A DNA stretch of 64,000 nt from Flaccisagitta enflata (GCA_965153355.1 OZ231126.1:31310001-31374000), one strand, 5' to 3'; positions 34,986 to 45,599 are shown, counted from the stretch's first letter. Notes: a model not told the origin generated them from the letters alone. A program made the numbers and translations.

Positions 34986-35919
34986 GAAGGGGATGATGTC
35001 CTGTAGAACACAGGGGGACTTTTGTTTGTTTGTCCGTCCGTCCATGCGTGCATGCGTCCCCCCCTGCCTTGAGACTCAAATCTCAGCCTCAGTGCTCAAA
35101 TCCCAGCCTCAAGGCTCAAATCCCAGCCCCGAGGCTCTAATCCCAGCCTCGAGGCTCAAGTCCCACCCTGCCTCGTGGCTCAAATCCCTGCCTCGAGGCT
35201 CAAATCCCAGTCTCGAGGCTCAAATCCCAGCCTTGAGGCTCAAATCCCAGCCCAGAGGCTCAAATCACATCCTTGAGACTAAAATGCAAGCCTTGAGGCT
35301 AAAATCCAAGCCTTGAGGCTAAAACCCTAGCCTCGAGGCTCAAATCCCAGCCTGGAGGCTCAAATCCAAGCCTCAAGGCTCAAATCCTATCCTCGAGGCT
35401 CAAATCCCAGCCTCAAGGCTCAAATTCCAGCCTCGAGTCTCAAATCCCACCCAGCCTCGAGGCTCAAATCCCAGCCTCGAGGCTCAAATCCCAGCCCCCT
35501 GGCTCAAATCACATCCTTGAGGCTAAAATCCTAGCCTCGAGGCTAAAATCCCAGCCTCAAGGCTCAAATCCCAGCATTGAGGCTCAAATCCCAGCCTCAA
35601 GGCTCAAATTCCAACCTTGAGGCTCAAATCCCATCCTTGAGGCTCAAATCCCAGCGTCAAGGTTCGAATCCCAGCTTCAAGGTTCAAATCCCAGCCTCAA
35701 GGTTTAAATCCCAGCCTCAAGGTTCAAATCCCAGCCTCAAGGTTCAAATCCCAGCCTCGAGGCTCAAATCTGCACACACGGATGGACGAATGATCGAACA
35801 AAAGTTGCCCTGTGTTCTACAGGACGTCGTCCCCTTTGGGGCCGCTGCCCTGCTACCCATCATCTACATACACAGCAGGGCAACGGGTATCGCTGGCCAC
35901 ATATTGCCCTTGGGCGACT
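34986..35919 (+). mobile_element. Family D element, copy 7, largest core
   Basis: Inverted repeats GTCCTGTAGAACACAGGGGG and GCCCTGTGTTCTACAGGAC flank about 36 units of 20 bases (CTCAAATCCCAGCCTCGAGG type, 35065-35770). The right end continues GGGGCCGCTGCCCTGC...GCAGGGC, GGGTATCGCTGGCC and the mini-hairpin GCCC-TT-GGGC then GACT. The TTTTTGGGCAG left end is missing. Confidence 0.8.
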
Positions 35920-36009
35920 GGTTTTCTTGTTACATAGGGCCCAAAATTAGGATCAATGAAAAGTATTGAGCTTTGGGCAAAATGCGGGAAAAAAAGAAAA
36001 GATTCAAAA

Positions 36010-36713
36010 AGTCGCAAAAGCGTTAGATGGTAAGCGGTACCCGTTGCCCCTATGTGAGTGTATGTGAATGTGTGATGGTGAGAGGGACAGCGGCCCCGAA
36101 GGAGCCAATGACCTATGCTCTGTATGTTTTGAGGCATGAGGCTTAGATTTGAGCATTGATGCTGGGATTTGACCCTGAAGACCAGAATTTGAGCTTTGAG
36201 GATGGGATTTGAGCCTTGCGGCTAGAATTTGAGCCTAAAAGCTGGGCATTGAGCCTCAAAGCTGGGAGTCATGTCTCCATGCTGGGAATGGAGCCTTGAG
36301 GCTGGGATTTGAACCTTGAGGCTGAGCCTCAACGCTGTCAATATAGCCTTAAGGCTGGGAACTGAGCCTCAAAGCTGGGATTTGAGCCTCAAGGCTGGGA
36401 TTGAAGCTTCAACGCTTGTATTTGAGCCTCCAGGCTGGGATTGAAGCCTCAATGCTGGGATTGAAACCTCAAGGCTGGGATTGAAGCCTCAAGGCTGGGA
36501 TTGAAGTCTCAAGGCTGGGATTTGAGCCTTAAAACTAGATTTTAGAGAGAGATTGGGATTTGACCCTCTAGGCTGGAAATTGACGCTCAAGACAGGGATT
36601 TGAGCCCAGTCGCTGGGGGGGGGGGACGGAGGAGGAGAAGGAGGAGAAGAAGGAAAAAATCCTGCATATGAGAAAGCATGGGTCATCGGCCCCAAAGGGG
36701 CCGCTGCCCAAAA
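36010..36713 (-). mobile_element. Family D element, copy 8
   Basis: Left AGTCGC-AAAA-GCG then GGTAAGCGGTACCCGTTGCC; core 36130-36610 of GCTGGGATTTGAGCCTCAAG units; GGAGGA tract; right end GGGGCCGCTGCCCAAAAG. Confidence 0.85.
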
Positions 36714-36771
36714 GGGGAATTAGCTCTTTCACAGCTGTTAATTTCATGCGTAGAATGATTTGGCCCCAAAA

Positions 36772-37226
36772 ACTCGCAAAAGCGTTAGATGGTCAGCGGT
36801 ACCCATGCCCTGCCTAAGTAGTTGAGGCTTGACGTTGAAGGGGAAGCAGGGCAGCGGCCCGAAGGGGTCAATGACCTATGCTTTCACACATATGGGGAAT
36901 TTTCCCCTCCTCCTCCTTCTCCTCCCCTGTTCCCCCCCTCAAAGCCCAGCCTCGAGGCCCAAATTCCAGTCACAAGGCCCAAATCCCAGCCTCAAGGCCC
37001 AAATCCTAGCCTCAAGGCCCCAATCCTAGCCTTGAGGCTGGGTCATTGCCCTCTAAGCAGGGATTTGGACCTCAAGGTTGAGATTTTGGCCTCAAGGCTG
37101 GAATCTAGGCCTTGAGGCTAGGATTTGGGCCTTGAGGCTGGGATTTGAGCCTTGAGGCTGGGATTTGAGGGGGGTATGAAGGAGGAGGAGGAGGAGGAGA
37201 AAATTCCTCACCTGTGTGCTGCCCAA
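36772..37226 (-). mobile_element. Family D element, copy 9
   Basis: Left CTCGC-AAAA-GCG then GGTCAGCGGTACCCATGCCC and the stem CCCTGC...GCAGGG; core units switch orientation near 37040 (CCCAAATCCCAGCC to GGCTGGGATTTGGG), so the core is itself a large inverted repeat. Right end is shortened (GTGCTGCCCAAAT). Confidence 0.8.
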
Positions 37227-37394
37227 ATAGGGAAATCCAAAAATCTCTGCAGGACTCAAAAAGCTCCAAATGAAAAAAAGAAAAAAAATTGATTGGCCCA
37301 GTATGTTCATACACACCCACACAACACTTCCTTTGGTTACAACGGTAAAAAAACATCACATTTTCCAATTTGGTCTTATTATTTCTCCTTACAG

Positions 37395-37609
37395 TCTGTA
37401 AGTGGTTTTGCACAGTGACAATAAAAAGTGGTGTCATCGCAAAATCGACTAATATCAAGGATTCTCAAAAACCATTAGGCAAAGGAAGTCAAAACGACAG
37501 ACAAGCAATCATCCCGATGGAAGGAAAAACTGCGAGCGACCCACACACGCTCACAAAAGATTGGGACGATGGCTCGATGTGGTGGTGGAATTGGGGCGAT
37601 ATCAACGCA
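37395..37609 (+). CDS. Unrecognised coding segment B, copy 2, first part
   Basis: After the acceptor-like ATTTCTCCTTACAG the frame reads LCKWFCTVTIKSGVIAKSTN, then a basic polar stretch (KGSQNDRQAIIPMEGKTASD), PHTLTKDWDDGSMWWWNWGD and INA. It stays open where copy 1 has a stop. It is then interrupted at 37610 by a MITE and resumes at 38226. Upstream, 37300-37394 matches the sequence before copy 1 and the sequence beyond segment A copy 1 (ACACAACACTTCCT). No family is recognised. Confidence 0.5.
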
Positions 37610-38225
37610 CACTGTGCTTTTAAAAGAATTTGGAGTGGAAAGTCATATAACAGTGGGTTTTTCTGCATATTTGTGTAGTATCAGGGTGTATGAGCATATA
37701 ATTAGCAAAAATAAAATCATTCACCGAGCGCTTTTTGAGCAATCTTCAAAATAGAGAAAAATTTGACCCATCTTTAATGCAGATTCTTGTGAGTTGTATT
37801 GATTCAATTTTTGATTCCATATTGTTATTCTATGCAAAATTCCCTTTCATTTGATAGGTCGCACTATATGGTTTGATACAGAAATAAAGTTCTTATATTT
37901 TGAGCCACCGTTATTTTTATGTAACGGTGACTCAAAACAAGAAAATTTTAATTCTTTGCAAAAGTATAGAGTGCGACCTATCAAATAAAAGGAAATTTTG
38001 CATAGATTACAAATATGGAATCAAAAATTGGGTCCACACACCCCAGTAGAATTTGCATTGAAAATGGGTCTAATTTTTTCTGATTTTAAGAATTTCTCAA
38101 AAAGCGCTCGGGGAATGATTTTGTTTTTACTAGCAATAAGTTATGGCACTCTAATACTACACATATCTGCGGAAAAACTCACTGTTATACAACTTTTCAC
38201 TCAGAATTGCTTTAAAAGCAGAGTG
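37610..38225. mobile_element. 616-bp palindromic MITE with CGCA target duplication
   Basis: CACTGTGCTTTTAAAAGAAT at the left and its near complement ending CTTTAAAAGCAGAGTG at the right; arms pair through AACAGTG, GAGCGCTTTTTGAG and TGATAGGTCGCACT to a centre near 37917. CGCA is present on both sides (37606-37609, 38226-38229). The related copy of the host sequence at 29281-29548 has a single CGCA at the matching point, which proves the insertion. Confidence 0.95.
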
Positions 38226-38295
38226 CGCAATGAGGAACAAATGCGTGGAGGAAAAACCAAGCTCGGTAATTGTGGATTCAAGAGTTGCGGATTGA
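38226..38295 (+). pseudogene. Unrecognised coding segment B, copy 2, end
   Basis: After the MITE the frame resumes AMRNKCVEEKPSSVIVDSRV and reaches TGA. Joined across the insertion it matches copy 1 (AMRNKCVDVLEEEP). Unless the MITE is removed by splicing, copy 2 is disrupted. Confidence 0.55.
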
Positions 38296-38396
38296 CCGTT
38301 TATCTGTGTACATTTTTAGTCGCATGATATGTGACCTTGTCATACCGCGTATCTTGTCTAGACTTGAGATAACGGGGCAAGCATTATGAAGAAACA

Positions 38397-39796
38397 GGCC
38401 GCTCAAGCGTCATTATGGTCAGCGGTTCCCGATGCCCCATTGATATCATTTAGTATTGTAGTGATGAGGTAGTGGGGCAGCGGCCCCGGAGGGGTCGATG
38501 ACCTATGATTCCACACAGGGCTATTTTTTTTTGGGAGGCATTTATGGTCTGATCGGGGGTGTGAGAGGTCTGATCTGGGGTGTGAGAGGCCTGATATAGG
38601 GTCTGAGAGGCCTGATAAGAGGTCTGGGAGGCCTGAGGTAAGGCCTAACTAGTCATCCAAGGATCGCACATGGTCAGCGGTACCCGATGCCCTGCTGGAA
38701 GTGATCCAGTGAAGAGGTGGAGTGAGAGCAGGGCAGCGGCCCCAAAGGGCCGATGTCCTGTAGAACACAGGGGGGAATTTCGAGATGTCCGTCCTTTTGT
38801 CTGGCCTGAGGAGGCATATTTCAGGCTTTATAGGGCTGATTTTCCCTTGGAAGGCATATTTGAGGGCTGGAGGGCAGAATTAAAGCTTGGAGAGCAGATT
38901 TGAGGTTTGGAGGGCTGATTGAAGGTTTGGAGGGCTGATTGAAGGTCTGGAGGGCAGATTTGAGGTCTGGAGGGTAGATTTAAGACATGGGGGAGGCTAA
39001 TTCTAAGCCAAGAGGGCGGATTTGAGGCCTAGAGGGCTAAATTGAGGTCTAGAGGGCTAAATTGAGGCCTGGGAGGGCTAAATTGAGGCCTGGGAGGGCT
39101 AATTTGAGGCCTGGAAGGGCTGATTTGAGGCCTGGAAGGGCTAATTTGAGGCCTGGAAGGGCTGATTTGAGGCCTTGATGGTCAACGGGGGGGGGGACGG
39201 AAGGACGGATGGAAGGACAGAAGGACGGAAGGACGGACGTCTCGAAATTCCCCCCTGTGTTCTACAGGACATCGGCCCTTTGGGGCCGCTGCCCAAAAAG
39301 CCTGAAAAGAGGTCTGAGAGGCCTGATTTGGGGTCTGAGAGGCCTGATTAGAGATCCCAGATGCCTGATTTGTAGTTTGAGAGGCCAGATTTGTGGTCTG
39401 AGAGGCCTGATTTGGGGTCTGAAAGGCCTGAAAAGAGGTTTGGAGGCCTGAATTGGGGCCTAAGAGGCCTGATAAGAGGTCTGAGAGGCCTGATTTGGGG
39501 TCTAAGAGGCCTGATTTAGGGTCTGAGAGGCCTGATTTGGGGTCTGAGAGGCCTGATAAGAGGTCCGGAGGCCTGAGTTGGGGCCTAAGAGGCCTGATAA
39601 GAGGTCTGAGAGGCCTGATTTAGGGTCTGAGAGGCCTGCTTTGAGGTCTGAGAGGCCTGATTTGGGGTCTGAGAGGCCTGATTTGAGGTCTCAGAGGCCT
39701 GCTCTGAGGTCTCAGAGGCCTGATTTGGGGCTTGGGGGGGGGGTGGACACTGACATCAGATCGGAAAAATTGCCCTCCCGGGCCGCTGCCCAAAAA
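38397..39796 (-). mobile_element. Family D element, copy 10, split by copy 11
   Basis: Left end GCT-CA-AGC mini-hairpin, GGTCAGCGGTTCCCGATGCC, GGGGCAGCGGCCCCGGAGGG; core units GAGAGGCCTGATTTGGGGTC run to 38646, stop, and resume at 39300 to 39740; right end GGGCCGCTGCCCAAAAAA. The interruption is D copy 11. Confidence 0.85.
38647..39299 (-). mobile_element. Family D element, copy 11, nested in copy 10
   Basis: Complete: AACTAGTC, ATCC-AA-GGAT, GGTCAGCGGTACCCGATGCC, stem GCCCTGC...GCAGGGC, inverted repeats CAGGGGGGAATTTC and GAAATTCCCCCCTG, core of GAGGGCTGATTTGAGGCCTG units, GACGGAAG tract, right end GGGGCCGCTGCCCAAAAA. GCCT flanks both sides (38643-38646 and 39300-39303), possibly a target duplication, though other D copies show none. 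Confidence 0.9.
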
Positions 39797-39797
39797 A

Positions 39798-40018
39798 CAA
39801 GGCTGGATACACGGCTACCTCAGTTGCGCGTGGGCAGGGGCTGTAATTGAGGTCACCAGATCATTTGGGCAGGAGCAGTGAGACCAAAAACCGCAAAACC
39901 CCCAAAAAAGTAAAGTGTGACGGACAGATGGATGGACAGACCAACCGACGGACCAACAGACCAACGGACGGACGGACAGTCCGACAAAGCGGGTTGTAGA
40001 GTCGCGTAGCATGCGACT
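39798..40018 (+). mobile_element. Family A element abutting D copy 10
   Basis: Head CAAGGCTGGATACACGGCTA, arm GTTGCGCGTGGGCAGG, GGGCAGGAGCAGTGAG, GTGTGACGGACAG, GACC/GACG core, GTTGTAGAG, hairpin GTCGCGTAGCATGCGAC then TAA. Its head starts one base after the A-run of D copy 10. Confidence 0.85.
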
Positions 40019-40028
40019 AATTAAGCTA

Positions 40029-40670
40029 GGGGGCTGATATTTGAAATATACCATCTAGCTCATAAATATACGGATGTTTGAAAAGTAGCATCAACTTTAG
40101 AGAGATGCTGCCCTTAAACAAATTGAGTTACTGACGCCAGATTAGGCTCATTTCAAAAAGCTGTTTAAAAACTTTCAAATGCGACCAATCTGGGGTCAGT
40201 AACTTATTTTGCTTAGGCGCAGCATCTTTCTAAAGTTGATGCTCATTTTCAGGTGTCCGTATATTTATGAGCTAGGTAGTAAACTAGTGAAAGAATGATT
40301 TATTCCTTATGCTTATCGGTTGCCATGGAAACATATTTCCATGTATTTCTGCTATAATAGCCATATTTTGAGATATGTTAAGGGAATATTAGTTAAAATT
40401 AAATTTGCTTTAACTTTCCCACAATGTTTTGTAAGAATATTTTAGGCCGTTGCTACGGAGCATATCCATGTGAAAATGGCCAAATGAGCTACATTCTTAC
40501 AGAACATATAATGGGCAAGTTCAAATTCAATTTTTTGCAATGTTCCCTCAAAAAATTCTCAAAACATTGGTATTATTGTGGAAATGCATGGAAATGTGAT
40601 TCCATAACAACTAACCATCATGGGCAATAAATCATTCTTTTATAAGTGTATATTCCAAATATCAGTCCCC
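40029..40670. mobile_element. 642-bp foldback with two inner palindromes
   Basis: GGGGGCTGATATTTGAAATA and TATTCCAAATATCAGTCCCC are the ends. Inside, 40078-40262 is one hairpin (GCATCAACTTTAGA...TCTAAAGTTGATGC) and 40290-40650 another, with GGTTGCCATGGAAAC and TAACTTTCCCACA words also seen in the 13029-13622 element. The two elements are relatives. Confidence 0.8.
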
Positions 40671-40819
40671 TTGCTTTATTTGTTTTTCCATAATGCTTGC
40701 CCCCGTTATCTCAAGTCTAGACAAGATCTACCGTATCTCGCCATATTTCAAATAAACTAATTAAGTTCCTAGCTCGTTTAATAGCCCTCTCATTTAGGAT
40801 AAAACTGGTATATATATAT

Positions 40820-40900
40820 AAGATTCTGTCTGTCCGTCCAACGGTCTTTTGGTGTGTTAGTGTGTTGGTGTGTTGGTCTGATATGTAACCCCGCGTTACT
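40820..40900 (-). mobile_element. Family B fragment
   Basis: On minus, GTAACGCGGGGTTACATATC is a diverged family B head; a CCAACACACCAACAC tract and a short GACGGAC core follow; the hairpin is absent. Confidence 0.45.
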
Positions 40901-41438
40901 TGTTTTGTTTTGGAATTGCACTATTTTGAGTAAAGTATTGCCAAATTTGCTTTTGCAATGGCATACTCGTAGAAATGTAAAGGCTTCCACTTTGAAAGGC
41001 TCCCTCTGGTTTCTAAACCTTCTGAAAAACAGATCATGGCAAATGGATTCAATGGTCATTCTTAAACCCAACTGATACTATTCAAATGATCAAACTTATT
41101 AAAAATGACTCTAAAGTGTTTTTTTCTTCAAATGAATACAAGTTTTCCTTCGCACACGTATAACCACTATCTTGCTAATATGTATAACGACAAGCATTAT
41201 GGGGCATAACTACCAAAGCAATAATGCAAACATAAGAAGATTGGTGATGCCTGGAAACTTCATCAAATTTCCGAGCTAATGGCGCAAACCGCATTGCTTT
41301 AAGCTCAATCGTTCAGAAATGACAAGCAAAACAAAATTGCCACCTCAAGTAGAAAATGGCGAAAAATTACTTTTTGGGATTTCATGGTTTGAAGGGTAAC
41401 ATTGGCGGAGACAAATGCAACATTTCGTTAAGACCATG
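40901..41438. other. No gene recognised
   Basis: Low-copy sequence leading to the transposase relic at about 41440. Confidence 0.25.
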
Positions 41439-41580
41439 GTGTTAAGCTGGTGTGAAGGTGGCCTCAAGCCGGCCTGGAAATAGTTCAGACCTCAATCTGA
41501 TCAAATTGTCAGAGTCGGATGAAGAAGCTACAGTTAGGGCTGCATGTCCAGCCTGGAGAAAATCGTTCTCAAGGTGTGGA
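41439..41580 (+). pseudogene. Possible Tc1-like transposase relic
   Basis: One frame reads SRPGNSSDLNLIKLSESDEE, resembling the family's WPGNSPDLNPIE motif around the third catalytic residue, and an overlapping frame continues with SRMKKLQ as family members do (LW-x-MK). The catalytic Glu/Asp position is Lys here. No inverted repeats are visible around it. A short decayed relic is the best reading. Confidence 0.4.
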
Positions 41581-42007
41581 AGAATATCGCTAGGCAGCGA
41601 TACAATCGCTTCGTTCCTCAGGACATTTCAGAAGAATCTGAAGTACCCATCACAGATCAGTAAGTTTCTCCGTCACGCTTCTTGCCTTCAATCACATATC
41701 GAGGCCTACAAAAGCCATCGTTAATGTCCAGGAAGGTCGCACATCTTACTAGTTGTATTTCACAAATGTTCAATGTATTCATTGATGATTAAATTGACTG
41801 TATTCCATCTTGTTGTTATGCTTTTTAGCAAGATAGTATAGTGACTGGTGAAACAATGTTGCACGCTTAAAAGCGGGTGAAAGAAAGCATGAATTCGCTC
41901 TCTTTATCCAGTTTTGCGAGGTTTTTATTATTAATGGCATTATGCAAAATTTAACAGACAAGGAACTGTCGTACAAAAATTGATTTTCCGCTTTGATCTA
42001 TTAAGTA
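41581..42007. other. No gene recognised
   Basis: Low-copy sequence without supported features. Confidence 0.25.
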
Positions 42008-42648
42008 GGGTGAAGTAGGGTAAAATGGGTCACTTTTTTATTAGTTTTTTTATATTTCTCAATTCTTTATAAAAATTAGGAATTTTATGATTGATTATGG
42101 ACAATGTGTTTTTTCTCTACTACCACAAAAAAGAAACTCGCCTCCAAAAAATAAGCGAGGAGGGCAACCCCCATTTTTTAAGAACGAGTAGGGTAAAATG
42201 GGTCACCTACCTTATTTAGAAAAATATCGACCACTACTTTATTCCAAGTGAGGAGTTACAACGCATTACGGACAGGATTCCGGTTGGAGAAAATCTCAAT
42301 TTTAAGGGTTTTGAAAAAAAAAAATTGGACCCATCACAGATTTTTGCCCAGGGGACCTAAAAAGGCTGCAGAATCCGATTCTGATGTTTATTTTGACCTG
42401 ACTTGAGCCAAAAGAATTAGAAACGATTTTTTTGTACCAAAAATTGAGTTTTTTGCTATGAAAATACTAATTTTTCAACATCTTATGTTAATTTGGGCTG
42501 AATTTGATGTATTTTGATCATTTGTACGGTGCTGATTCAAAGTTTGGTGTGTTTACACGGCTTTTGCTAATTTTTAAAATTTGCACTTTGATCTCATTTG
42601 CATATTGCGGTTTTTCATTTTTCACCTACAACATGCATGCTTTTGGGC

Positions 42649-42705
42649 AGCGACCCCAAAGGGCCAATGTCCTGTAGGACACAGGGGTGAATTTCCATAC
42701 AATCT
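42649..42705 (+). mobile_element. Family D terminal fragment
   Basis: TTTTGGGCAGCGACCCCAAA, GGCCAATGTCCTGTAGGACA and CAGGGGTGAATTTCC: one D terminus with its inverted repeat and nothing of the core. It shows that one D end can occur alone. Confidence 0.75.
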
Positions 42706-42992
42706 TTTAAGCTAATTATACGTAAAATTGAAAACTATCACTGCCCACATTTAACCATCCATCTATAGTACGTAGGCAGTGGGTAATTGCTTTCCTTATC
42801 TATTCGGTCTCCATGGAAACAAGATGTTGGTTTTATACCTTGCGACAAACAATTTTTATAGATTTACTATTTAATTTCACAATACATCCAAATATTACCA
42901 GCAAGGGGCAATTATCTATCTTGGAGGAGGACATGGCATCCGGTCCCCCAGACCAGAAGCAAAAATTGCTTCATTCCAACAAATAAAAAAAC

Positions 42993-43076
42993 AAGGCCAA
43001 GTAGGCCAATAAGGTGCGACGTGTGGATCGTCGAACGAATGCGTTACCAACCGACAGAGGTGCTTTGTCGCACCTA
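42993..43076 (+). mobile_element. Family C short element, copy 3
   Basis: Head CAAGGCCAAGTAGGCCAATA, arm GGTGCGACGTG, only a vestige of the GACC core (CCAACCGACAGAG), hairpin GGTGC-TTTGTC-GCACC then TAAAAA. The CAAGGCC start links family C with family A. Confidence 0.85.
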
Positions 43077-43131
43077 AAAAGATAGGTGACCCCTTTTACC
43101 CTGCTGACCCATTTTACCCCACTCTTCCCTA

Positions 43132-44016
43132 ATGGTAATGTTTGTCGGGCCCAAGTATGTTGCCAAACTTTGAACGCTTCTAAAATGATCTGACAACAAA
43201 ATTTTCACTTTTTTGATTTAAAATTCTTTACCAATTGGATCAGGCAAAGAACTGTATCGGCTTCATGAAGAGTTGCTAGTATCCGTTTCTTTCTTCCATA
43301 CATATGCGGTGGTCGATAATACAACCTTGGTTTTTTCTCAGGGAAAAACGGCGACATTCCTTCCATTTATTGGATCTAGTGGCTAGTCTGTGCTTAACTA
43401 AGTGACTTTTATCTTCTCCTCACTTTCAGACTCTAAGAGCAATCAATCACTCCATCAAAGCGATGAAAACGGGACTTCCAAATCGGAGAGCAAGCCTGAA
43501 GATTTAACTTAGCGAATTTAGGAAAACAGAAAAATTCCCTAATTGACGTTTATGCATTGTTTTTCCATGTTCTGCTGTTACAGAGATTTGTTACTAATGT
43601 GAAATGAAAAATCTCGTTTAGACTTGAAATAAAACTAGGGACATACATAGCGTGCAAACCTTTTTCATTATCATTTTCATTTTTCATCTTTATTCTTATT
43701 TGTTTTCGTCTTTGTTTGCATTTGTATTTGTACTTTCATTTTTATTTCTATTTCTATTTCTTTTTTTGTTTCTATATTTTGTTTTTGTTCTTGTTTTTAT
43801 TTTTGTAGAGAGCTAGAGGGAAGGTGCGAGAAAAAAAGGTACAGAACAAGAACCCTTTTATTCACATGATATCTGTATATACAGAACAACAGCAATCGAT
43901 TCACTTATAGCAATAAATTAGGAGAACAATTTGTTGATCAAAGTTCACTGGTAAAGTCATGACAAGAGAGATATTACAGTTTGCATTGAATATGAAGTGG
44001 AAAAAACTGTGACTAC
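43132..44016. other. No gene; TTTATT-like repeat at 43655-43810
   Basis: A degenerate array of TTTCATTTTTATTTC-like hexamers occupies 43655-43810. The rest is low-copy. Confidence 0.4.
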
Positions 44017-44419
44017 CACGCGTTTCAAAAAAAAAAAAAAAACTTTTCATTGATATAAAAGATATAAAAATTGATTAAAACTTTTTTAGATTGAGACATT
44101 TTTGAAGATTTTTAAAAAATCTTTCAATCTAGACCAATCCCAGGTTTTTATCTCTAACGATTTAAGAGCTAGAGCCTTTCAAAGAGAAGCTCTATTTTGC
44201 TGAAAGGCACTTTTTATATAGGGATTGTGAAAATGAAAAGGCAAAGTTTTCATTCAAACTAATGCATTTCCAAGCAAAAAAAGATAGAAATACAAAATTA
44301 AACCATATGAAAGTATTTTCAAAAGGCTTTCCTATGATCTAGAATTTCATTAGGTTTTATTGAAATTTGTTGTCGCCATAAGCCATTCAAAAGTGCGTCT
44401 TTTTTATTCATACGCGTGA
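44017..44419. mobile_element. MITE with CCACGCG ends, copy 2
   Basis: CCACGCGTTTCAAAA at the left; AAAAGTGCGTC, T-run and TACGCGTG at the right; TA on both sides. Inside, TCTTTCAATCTAGACCAATC matches the word in copy 1. It lies just beyond the 3' end of the transporter gene. Confidence 0.8.
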
Positions 44420-44722
44420 TAAGACAAACGGGCACAGTGACCTTTGAAATAGCCAAACGGTTGCGTGGCATGAGACCGTATTCATGAATTTAATGACTCT
44501 CTCCGCAAAGAGTCTGTAATTTGACTGTATCTATCCATAGTAATTCGATGTGCGCATGAAGTCATGAACAGGTGTTATATCGGTAAGTAACAACTAACAT
44601 CCAATGTATTGGAAATAACGACATCAAACCTATTAACAAATCTTCAAAAACAATAAAAGGAAAACAACCAGAATCAACAATAAAAAAATTTAAGAGAGAA
44701 GCTTCTAGTAGCTCTCCGATCA

Positions 44723-44901
44723 CTAGGCTGATACAGTGAGTGATTTGAGCTTTTGCCCTGTGCGGTTCAGCAGTTGTTTGGCTCTGCCATCTGGAGTTGT
44801 TCCATTAATCTTGCCGTTACTGTTGTCATTGTTGTTGTTGTTGTCATCTTTCTTTTTGTCAAGATGGTCCCAGTTGCGCTGTCTCGCAAAGTAGAAACCG
44901 A
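44723..44901 (-). CDS. SLCO: OATP/SLCO transporter, last exon (exon 10 of the visible model)
   Basis: The exon follows the acceptor TATTTTCCAG and encodes VGFYFARQRNWDHLDKKKDD, an Asn-rich run, and a hydrophilic tail ending SLTVSA and TAG. In OATP transporters the last membrane helix is followed by such a cytoplasmic tail; the preceding exon supplies the helix. The 2-nt codon remainder matches the previous donor. The Asn run comes from a GTT-rich tract and may vary in length between individuals. Confidence 0.85.
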
Positions 44902-45112
44902 CTGGAAAATAGAAGATGTTGTTTTCACAGATGTAAATAATTATGTTTATAAAATCAAAGCACAAATTCTCTCTCCCCAAGTCATTAGTATCAACATTTT
45001 TTTTCTAGATTTTTATCTCTTGATAACGTATTGAAGGTTCCTTGGAGTTACCAAGGATGCTAATACGAATAAGATGAATCACTTGATTTTGATGTTTCAC
45101 ACTATCACCCAC

Positions 45113-45255
45113 CTCCATACAACAGCGTGGATAGGAATGAGAAAAACGCGCAGCCGCCGTGAACAATGATATGATATTTGTGGATGTCGTAAAAGTAGCA
45201 GTTCTTCCTCATGCTGCATTTTTCCCGCCAAATCAAGCATGACGAGTCAATGAAC
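45113..45255 (-). CDS. SLCO: OATP/SLCO transporter, exon 9
   Basis: Encodes FIDSSCLIWREKCSMRKNCY then FYDIHKYHIIVHGG and a hydrophobic helix (CAFFSFLSTLLYGG). Members of this transporter family carry a D(S/T)-CL-W-x(3)-C motif at this place, before the last helix, and both cysteines are present. Acceptor TTTCTTTTCAG, donor GAG/GTGGGT; entry phase 2 and exit phase 1 agree with neighbours. Confidence 0.92.
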
Positions 45256-45412
45256 CTGAAAAGAAAAAGTTGCTTGTTGGTGCAGGAAGCTGAAGGCAAC
45301 TAATAAACTTTGTGTTTTTACAGCTTGCACACTGATAATATGTGATCTCAGGCAAAGTGACAGCAATTACAATGTGGAAGGGATCTTTCTTTCATGGATG
45401 ATCAGTCGCGAT

Positions 45413-45505
45413 GTCTACCGACCATAGATCATGTTTCAGCTAATCACCCTAAATAGAGTCTTGTGAGCGAGCTCAGCCCAACTGAAAGCACTTCATGAAT
45501 ACATA
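45413..45505 (-). pseudogene. Partial duplicate of OATP exon 8, copy y (decayed)
   Basis: On minus it resembles the last 75 bases of exon 8 (GCTTTCAGTTGGGCTGAGCT, CTCACAAGA) but has an indel after TCACAAGA that shifts the frame and has lost the GTAACA donor. It lies in the intron between exons 8 and 9. Confidence 0.75.
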
Positions 45506-45599
45506 CGACACTTTTGGATGGCTAATTTCACCTATGAATCTTACAAATAGTACTTATCAAAACCTTAGGTCATCTGAAAGTCATTCAAAAGTACTTTCA

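Larger units (their letters stand above)
38342..40741. mobile_element. 2.4-kb block bounded by a 45-base inverted repeat
   Basis: ATCTTGTCTAGACTTGAGAT with AACGGGGCAAGCATTATG at the left is mirrored at 40688-40741. Between them lie D copies 10 and 11, a family A element, and the 40029-40670 foldback. Either the pair are the ends of one host element that took several insertions, or two separate copies of a short repeat. Confidence 0.6.
42008..43129. mobile_element. 1.12-kb TIR element, TA target, with nested insertions
   Basis: GGGTGAAGTAGGGTAAAATG and the complement at 43105-43129 (CATTTTACCCCACTCTTCCC) are inverted, flanked by TA (42006-42007, 43130-43131). The word GGGTAAAATGGGTCAC recurs at 42189-42204. 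Within it lie a family D fragment (42649-42705) and a family C copy (42993-43076). Confidence 0.8.

Noticed and set aside
35655-35680. GGTTCGAATCCC, resembling a tRNA B box.
   Set aside because: It is a chance variant inside the family D minisatellite; no A box or cloverleaf lies around it.
35065-35770. Regular short repeats resembling a CRISPR array.
   Set aside because: The units are head-to-tail without unique spacers, inside a mobile element of an animal genome.
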